Assembly: GCF_049676595.1 (NCBI RefSeq)
Contig: NZ_CP187259.1
Coordinates: 1,240,001 to 1,304,000, forward strand
DNA length: 64,000 nt
Reading direction: 5' to 3'
Source: Methanocella_A sp049676595
Lineage (GTDB): Archaea > Halobacteriota > Methanocellia > Methanocellales > Methanocellaceae
In this document: positions 59,006-64,000 of the stretch, one piece after another
Layout: every line of letters begins with the position of its first letter
Numbering within the stretch: the stretch's first letter is position 1
Position numbers and translations under genes: made by a program
The notes under the pieces: model-generated
What the model was told of the DNA's origin: nothing
Database searches by the model: none
What the model saw: only the letters and a program-made list of their open reading frames with translations

Positions 59006-60190
59006 ATGGACCGGAAGAGGAAGAACGTCATATTTTTACTCGTGGCCGTGGCGATGCTCATCGACATGATGATGTACACGCTGGTCATCCCTATCCTGCC
59101 AGCATATTCGACTACATTAGGCGCCGACGAGTTGATGATCGGTGTGATCTTCGGGGCTTTTTCTGTAGCGCTGCTGCTCTTCAGCATACCCTTCGGGATG
59201 CTGTCTGACCACGTAGGGCGGCGGCCGCTGATGATCGCCGGCATGTTCCTGCTGGCCCTGACCAACCTGGTTTTCATCCTCTCAGATAATGTGTACTTGC
59301 TCATCCTCGCCCGGATTATCCAGGGAATTTCAGGAGCCGCGACCTGGTCGGCGGGGCTTGCCCTGATCGCGGACACCTTCGACGTTTCGGAGCGGGGCTC
59401 GAGGCTGGGGATGGCCATGGCGATGATGTCCGCCGGAACCCTGACGGGGCCGGTCGTAGGCGGAGTGCTCTACGATCTGCTGGGCTACCAGATGACCTTC
59501 CTCCTGCCCTCTATACTTACCCTGTTCCTGGGCAGCATGTTCTTCCTGACGCCCGTCCCGCCGAGGTCGCCCGGCGAAAAGGGCAGCTACGCGAAGCTGC
59601 TCAAGAGGGCCCCGGCGGCGCTTGCCGTCTGCTCGATCGCCACCGTCGTCGGGGCGCTGACCTTCGGCATCCTCGAGCCCTTCATGCCGCTGTACCTCTT
59701 CCAGAAATTTGCCGCAACGCCGACGCTCATCGGGCTGACCTTCGGGGCGATGTCGCTGCTGAACATGGTGGCCGCCCCGGTGGTAGGTAACCTGTACGAT
59801 CGTTTCGGCGGGAGAGGCCTGATAACCTCGGGCATGATACTCTCGGGGCTGCTCATTGCGGTCACCATGCTAATGCCCTCGATGCTGCTCACGATCCTGG
59901 CCTTCGCGGTGGTCGGTATAACCATAAACATGGCACTGACTCCCATGTTGCCTCTGCTGACCGACCTCTTCGGCGGGGACGAGGGCAGCTCCCAGGGCTT
60001 TCTCTACGGCATCTACAACACCCTCTTCTCGCTCGGGCTGACCATCGGCCCGTTCCTCGGGGGTGCCTTAATTGTCAAGTACTCCATGCCGCTAACCGTT
60101 TTCGGGCAGTCGATCTTGCTGGCCCTGACCGGGCTGCTGATCTTCGCCGTCATCCGGGATAGAAAGGCGACCCGGGAGCACGAGCCATAA
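59006..60190 (+). CDS. MFS transporter
   Basis: A 394-residue major facilitator transporter with twelve membrane helices. Motif A GMLSDHVGRRPLMIAGM lies between helices 2 and 3 (about 64-80), and the second half has NLYDRFGGRGLITSGM at the equivalent loop. ISGAATWSAGLALIADTF near 112-129 and GPVVGGVLYDLLGY are also typical. It is likely a drug or metabolite efflux pump, but the substrate is unknown. It is a single gene, with its ATG at 59006. Confidence 0.92.
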   Translation: MDRKRKNVIFLLVAVAMLIDMMMYTLVIPILPAYSTTLGADELMIGVIFGAFSVALLLFSIPFGMLSDHVGRRPLMIAGMFLLALTNLVFILSDNVYLLILARIIQGISGAATWSAGLALIADTFDVSERGSRLGMAMAMMSAGTLTGPVVGGVLYDLLGYQMTFLLPSILTLFLGSMFFLTPVPPRSPGEKGSYAKLLKRAPAALAVCSIATVVGALTFGILEPFMPLYLFQKFAATPTLIGLTFGAMSLLNMVAAPVVGNLYDRFGGRGLITSGMILSGLLIAVTMLMPSMLLTILAFAVVGITINMALTPMLPLLTDLFGGDEGSSQGFLYGIYNTLFSLGLTIGPFLGGALIVKYSMPLTVFGQSILLALTGLLIFAVIRDRKATREHEP

Positions 60191-60407
60191 AAGCCCGTAC
60201 TCCAGGCATATCCTGTACAGTTGCGGCCGCATACATATCGTAACCTTTTTATACTACCTGTTCAGGTCTCCCCAGAAGCCTTTTATAGCACCGTCTCCGA
60301 ATGAATCGTTTACAGACATGATCTGGCGTAAGCAGGCCGCATCGGCCTCGAATGCCAAGCATGCCGTCGAGAACTAGCTCCCGGGCGATGTCCGAGGAGG
60401 GCTTTAC

Positions 60408-61292
60408 ATGGAATCAATTATCAAGACGGTAAACCTGACGAAATCTTACGGCAAGAGCCGCGGGATCGAGAATGTCAACATCAACGTAAACCGGGGCGAT
60501 ATTTTCGGCTTCCTCGGCCCCAACGGGGCCGGCAAGTCGACGACAATCCGCACGCTGCTGGACTTCATCCGGCCCACGAGCGGCAGCGCCACCATCTTCG
60601 GCCTCGACTGCCAGAAGGATACGGTGCAGATCAAGAAGCGAATTGGCTACATACCCGGTGATTTCGGGCTGTACGGCAACATGTCCGGGTGGAAGTTCCT
60701 GGAGTACTTCGGCAAGGTACGCGGCGGCTACGATGCGGAAGCTGCAAAGGCATATGCCGCGAGGCTGGACATCAAGCTCGACCGCAGGATGAAAGAGTAC
60801 TCGAGAGGTATGCGCCAGAAGGTTGCGATCATCCAGGCGTTCATGAACGACCCGGACCTGATCATCATGGACGAGCCGACCAACGGCCTGGACCCGCTGG
60901 TCCAGCAGACCTTCACCGACCTGATCCGGGAAAAGGCCGCCGAAGGCACGACGATCTTCATGTCCTCCCACGTGCTCTCCGACGTGGAGAAGGTCTGCAA
61001 CAGGGTCGCCATCATCAAGGGCGGCAAGATCGCCACCGAGGAGAAAGTGGAAGACCTGCGGAAGAAGGCTGGCAACGTCGTCCAGGTGAAATTCGCGGAA
61101 GAGGTCGACCCGGCCGCTTTCGCAATGCCCGGAGTCAGCCCTGTGAGGCAGAATGGCTATCTCAAGATGACTGTGACCGGCAACATGGAAGGCGTGCTCG
61201 GTGAGATATCCAGGCACAAGGTAGCGGATATCACTATTCACCAGATGACGCTGGAAGAAATATTCATGCACTACTACGAAGGAGGCAAGTAA
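60408..61292 (+). CDS. ABC transporter ATP-binding protein
   Basis: A 294-residue ABC ATPase. Walker A FLGPNGAGKSTTIRTLLDF near 36-54, Q-loop region near 85, signature YSRGMRQKVAIIQAFMN near 128-144, Walker B LIIMDEPTNGLDPLV near 148-162 and the switch SSHVLSDVEKV near 185. It belongs with the permease gene, which starts two bases after it. The pair resembles ABC-2 exporters of antibiotics or lipids. GAGGAGGG precedes the ATG as a ribosome site. Confidence 0.93.
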   Translation: MESIIKTVNLTKSYGKSRGIENVNINVNRGDIFGFLGPNGAGKSTTIRTLLDFIRPTSGSATIFGLDCQKDTVQIKKRIGYIPGDFGLYGNMSGWKFLEYFGKVRGGYDAEAAKAYAARLDIKLDRRMKEYSRGMRQKVAIIQAFMNDPDLIIMDEPTNGLDPLVQQTFTDLIREKAAEGTTIFMSSHVLSDVEKVCNRVAIIKGGKIATEEKVEDLRKKAGNVVQVKFAEEVDPAAFAMPGVSPVRQNGYLKMTVTGNMEGVLGEISRHKVADITIHQMTLEEIFMHYYEGGK

Positions 61293-61293
61293 G

Positions 61294-62094
61294 ATGGCGT
61301 TCGAAGTATTGAAGCAGGCGATCAAGGACAAGTACAAGGGGGCTATACTGGCGTCGGCACTGCTGTTAGTGTACGTTTTCTGGATGGCCTCGTTCTACCC
61401 GGCTCTAAAAGACTCGATGGCCATGTACGATCAGCTGCTCGAAAACCCGACCTTCAAGGCAATGCTCGGCAGCGAGATCGCAGGCATGGGATCGTTCTCA
61501 GGGTTCATGACTGTAGAACTGTTCAGCTACATCGGCCTGATCCTCGGAGCTTATGCCGCGTTCCTCGCTGCTTCCTTCATAGCGGGGGAGATCGAGCAGA
61601 AGTCCAGCGAGCTGATGCTGTCGCTGCCTGTCAGCCGGGAGAACATTATCCTGTCCCGGTTCGCTACCCTGGTACCCATCACCATAGCTGTCTCTGTAGC
61701 CATGCTGCTGGGCATCTATGCAGGAGCAGCCTTCATCGGCGAGCCTGTCGAGATCGTGTGGTTCGCCTACGGCATGCTGTTCACCTGTGTGTTCATGCTG
61801 ACCGTCGGCTCGGGAGCCTTGCTCCTGTCGGCGCTGATGAGCGATGGCAAGAAGGCGGCGTTCTCGGCGATCGGCATCCTGCTGGTCATGTTCCTCGTGG
61901 AAAACATCGGCTCCATGATCACGAGCATCGACTGGGCGAGAAAGCTGTCCCTGTACCACTACGCAAAGGTTACTACAATCGTGCTCAACCACGACGTGAA
62001 CTGGGGGAACCTGGGCATCCTGCTCGCCGTGGCAGTGGTATTCCTGGTACTGGCGGTCATCGCCTTCAAGCGCAGAGACGTGAACGTATCGTGA
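61294..62094 (+). CDS. ABC-2 type permease
   Basis: A 266-residue membrane protein with six hydrophobic helices (for example ILASALLLVYVFWMASFY and MLFTCVFMLTVGSGALLLSA). FIAGEIEQKSSELMLSLPVS near 104-123 is the cytoplasmic loop typical of ABC-2 permeases. It follows the ATPase gene directly and should form the membrane part of the same exporter; the substrate is unknown. Confidence 0.9.
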   Translation: MAFEVLKQAIKDKYKGAILASALLLVYVFWMASFYPALKDSMAMYDQLLENPTFKAMLGSEIAGMGSFSGFMTVELFSYIGLILGAYAAFLAASFIAGEIEQKSSELMLSLPVSRENIILSRFATLVPITIAVSVAMLLGIYAGAAFIGEPVEIVWFAYGMLFTCVFMLTVGSGALLLSALMSDGKKAAFSAIGILLVMFLVENIGSMITSIDWARKLSLYHYAKVTTIVLNHDVNWGNLGILLAVAVVFLVLAVIAFKRRDVNVS

Positions 62095-62201
62095 GCCTGA
62101 TGGCTCACGAATAATTTTTTAAATTATTATTTTCACCCTCCTCTCGCAACAGCTATATCTCATGTAAGAGTATTCTCACTTCCCGATAGTGAGAGGACAG
62201 T

Positions 62202-64000
62202 ATGGCCGCAAGCGTGATATCCAGCGTCGCCAGGTGGAAAGAATTTCTAACCCGGTACTACAAGAACCAGATCCAGCAGCTGGCGGTTTCTGATATCAAG
62301 AACAAAGCCCTGGTCATCGAGTTCCCTAACATCACCAAGTTCGACGTCCGTCTCGCCGAAGAGCTGCTGAATAATCCCCAGCTGGTGCTCTCTCACGCCG
62401 AAGATGCGCTGACGCTGGTGGACCTGCCTGTCAAGACGCAGGTTTCCGCGAAGGTCCGGGTTATCAAGGTTCCCCGGAAGACGCAGGTCAGAGAGCTGCG
62501 GAGCAGCGACGTCAACAAGCTCGTCTCTCTCGAGGGCACGGTGCGAAAGATCACCGACGTCAGGCCGAGGATTCTGGAGGCTGCCTTCGAGTGCGCCCGG
62601 TGTAAAAATGTCCTATACATCCCCCAGGAAGGGTCCGGCAAGTTCATCGAGCCTTCCTACTGCCAGTGCAACGAGGAGAAGAAGGGTGTTTTCAGGCTGC
62701 TGTACCAGGAGTCCCGCTTTGAGGACTACCAGCGGATCAAGATCCAGGAATCCCCCGAAAACCTGAAGGGCGGCGAGCAGCCCCAGACACTGGACATCAA
62801 CGTGAGCAACGACCTGGCCGGCGTCGTGACGCCCGGCGAATTTATCACAGTCACAGGTATCCTGCGCTCTGCCCAGCGCATCAACAAGGAAGGCAAAACT
62901 GCGTACTTCGACATCTTCCTGGACGGCATTTCCGTCGAGCTGGAAGAGCAGGAGTTCGACGAGGTGGAGATCAGCCTCGAAGATGAAGAAGAGATCCTCC
63001 GCATGTCAAAGGACCCGGGAATATACCAGAGAGTAATTGGCTCCATAGCTCCATCGATCTACGGGTATGACGAGGTCAAAGAGGCCGTCGCCCATCAGCT
63101 CTTCTCCGGCGTGGTCAAGGAGCTCCCCGACGGGAGCAGAATCAGGGGCGACATTCACGTGCTGCTGGTCGGTGACCCCGGTATCGCCAAGTCGCAGATT
63201 TTGAGGTACGTAGTCAAGCTGGCCCCGAGAGGCGTGTACGCGTCGGGCAAGAGCGCCTCATCCGCAGGTCTCACGGCCGCCGCAGTCAAGGACGAGTTCG
63301 ACGGCCAGTGGACGCTGGAGGCCGGTGCGCTGGTGCTGGCGGACAAAGGTATCGCAGCCATCGACGAAATGGACAAGATGAAGAACGAAGATCGATCGTC
63401 GCTGCATGAGGGCATGGAGCAGCAGAGCTATCATCCTTTGACAGAAATTCTGCTGGCGGACGGTCGAAAAATCTGCATCAGTGACTTGTTTGATCAGGCC
63501 TATAAAAGGGCTGGCAGCAGCATCCAAGGAATAAATTGTGAAATTGTGCCTTGCGAAGGGGTATCAGTTCTAAGTACTGATATGAATCACATTTCAGAGC
63601 AGCGTGTAGATCGCATTAGCAGGCATAAAGCTCCCGATCACTTCATAAAAATAAGTTATTCAAACGGCAAGGATATCCTTGTTACACCAGAGCACCCTGT
63701 CTTTATTATTAGAGATGGAATATCATGCATCCCTGCTTCGGCTGTAACCATCGGTGATCCAGTACCTGCTCCACGAAAAGCGCAGGTAGGTTCGGAAATA
63801 GAATTGTTACGTGTGACATGCGTCGAAACTATTCTTAACGACGGCAAGTACAGGGCTGAATATGTCTATGACGTTACCGTCGAGCCTTACCACTGCTTCG
63901 TCTCACAAGGCGTTATCCTACATAACAGCATCAGTATAGCCAAGGCGGGCATTCTGGCGACTCTAAAATGCCGTTGCGCAATTCTGGGCGCAGCTAACCC
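62202..64000 (+). CDS. mcm: MCM replicative helicase, 3'-truncated, with intein
   Basis: The first 599 codons of an archaeal MCM helicase, which unwinds DNA at the replication fork as a hexamer; it continues beyond the window. The N-terminal domain has an OB-fold and a zinc module (FECARCKNVLY and EPSYCQCNEE). The AAA+ core shows Walker A LVGDPGIAKSQILRY near 321-335 and Walker B AAIDEMDKMKNEDRSSLHE near 384-402. Directly after MEQQ the reading frame enters an intein and resumes with SISIAKAGILATL, the normal MCM continuation. The start ATG is at 62202-62204. Confidence 0.95.
   Translation, partial: MAASVISSVARWKEFLTRYYKNQIQQLAVSDIKNKALVIEFPNITKFDVRLAEELLNNPQLVLSHAEDALTLVDLPVKTQVSAKVRVIKVPRKTQVRELRSSDVNKLVSLEGTVRKITDVRPRILEAAFECARCKNVLYIPQEGSGKFIEPSYCQCNEEKKGVFRLLYQESRFEDYQRIKIQESPENLKGGEQPQTLDINVSNDLAGVVTPGEFITVTGILRSAQRINKEGKTAYFDIFLDGISVELEEQEFDEVEISLEDEEEILRMSKDPGIYQRVIGSIAPSIYGYDEVKEAVAHQLFSGVVKELPDGSRIRGDIHVLLVGDPGIAKSQILRYVVKLAPRGVYASGKSASSAGLTAAAVKDEFDGQWTLEAGALVLADKGIAAIDEMDKMKNEDRSSLHEGMEQQSYHPLTEILLADGRKICISDLFDQAYKRAGSSIQGINCEIVPCEGVSVLSTDMNHISEQRVDRISRHKAPDHFIKISYSNGKDILVTPEHPVFIIRDGISCIPASAVTIGDPVPAPRKAQVGSEIELLRVTCVETILNDGKYRAEYVYDVTVEPYHCFVSQGVILHNSISIAKAGILATLKCRCAILGAAN
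63426..63926 (+). other. Mini-intein in MCM (167 residues, Ser1, C-terminal HN)
   Basis: The insertion begins with Ser (SYHPLTEILLADG), which would be the first nucleophile, and ends with GVILHN; the +1 extein residue is Ser. Block B is VTPEHPVFI, with the conserved TxxH, and block F is YDVTVEPYHCFV. The length is too short for a homing endonuclease, and no endonuclease motif is visible. Base composition is more A/T-rich than the flanking extein. Splicing would restore MEQQ-SISIAKAG between Walker B and the following core. Confidence 0.93.

Overview
The window looks like a chromosome segment of a hydrogenotrophic methanogenic archaeon of the Methanocellales (Rice Cluster I / Methanocella type). 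The evidence is an F420-dependent methylene-tetrahydromethanopterin dehydrogenase (mtd), an overlapping methanofuran-biosynthesis pair (mfnD-mfnF), separate but overlapping KEOPS genes (kae1, bud32), an archaeal MCM helicase with an intein, a PGF-CTERM surface protein, archaeal TATA-type promoters and a tRNA with no encoded CCA. The genus is inferred from gene content; no search was run.

Layout. 1-4.8 kb: 3' part of a UvrA-family gene, a repeat array, then a TetR / aldo-keto reductase / methyltransferase locus with two copies of one palindromic operator. 4.8-5.6 kb: nested inverted repeats. 5.6-15 kb: ABC exporter, two sensor kinases, an acetyltransferase, tRNA-Leu(UAG) and an acyltransferase. 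15-18 kb: a large beta-propeller/Ig-repeat/PKD surface protein. 18-27 kb: small operons (PadR-RDD-flavodoxin, YkgJ cysteine cluster, DJ-1/PfpI, AbrB, a ribbon-helix-helix-like gene, O-methyltransferase, amino acid permease). 27-37 kb: three more histidine kinases, an NCS2 purine permease, a V4R regulator with a palindromic operator, and more palindromic repeats. 37-42 kb: a pilus/secretion operon (GspE-type ATPase, two-domain GspF-type membrane protein, RecA/KaiC-like protein with a lost P-loop). 42-45 kb: mfnD-mfnF-lipoprotein. 45.2-45.9 kb: a second repeat array of the same family as the first. 46-56 kb: surE, a HEAT-like gene with an in-frame amber codon, GlcD-type oxidase, truA with two psiE-like genes, K+ channel, mtd, kae1-bud32. 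56-64 kb: cation/Ca2+ exchanger, PGF-CTERM protein, PfkB-type protein lacking its catalytic Asp, MFS and ABC transporters, and the start of mcm with a 167-residue mini-intein.

Main themes. (1) There are five sensor histidine kinases and no response regulator; one kinase has a degenerate ATPase domain. (2) Intergenic DNA is rich in composite palindromic repeats: a CCACGGCGGCACGG family in two mirror-symmetric arrays 44 kb apart, a GCGCTGTG/CACAGCGC family, and G-rich inverted repeats. (3) Several reading frames depart from the textbook: two probable non-canonical start codons (ATT, ATA), an in-frame TAG, and three families with lost catalytic motifs. (4) Operator palindromes can be assigned to their likely regulators (TetR, V4R, ribbon-helix-helix-like). 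I did not find CRISPR, rRNA, insertion sequences or prophage.
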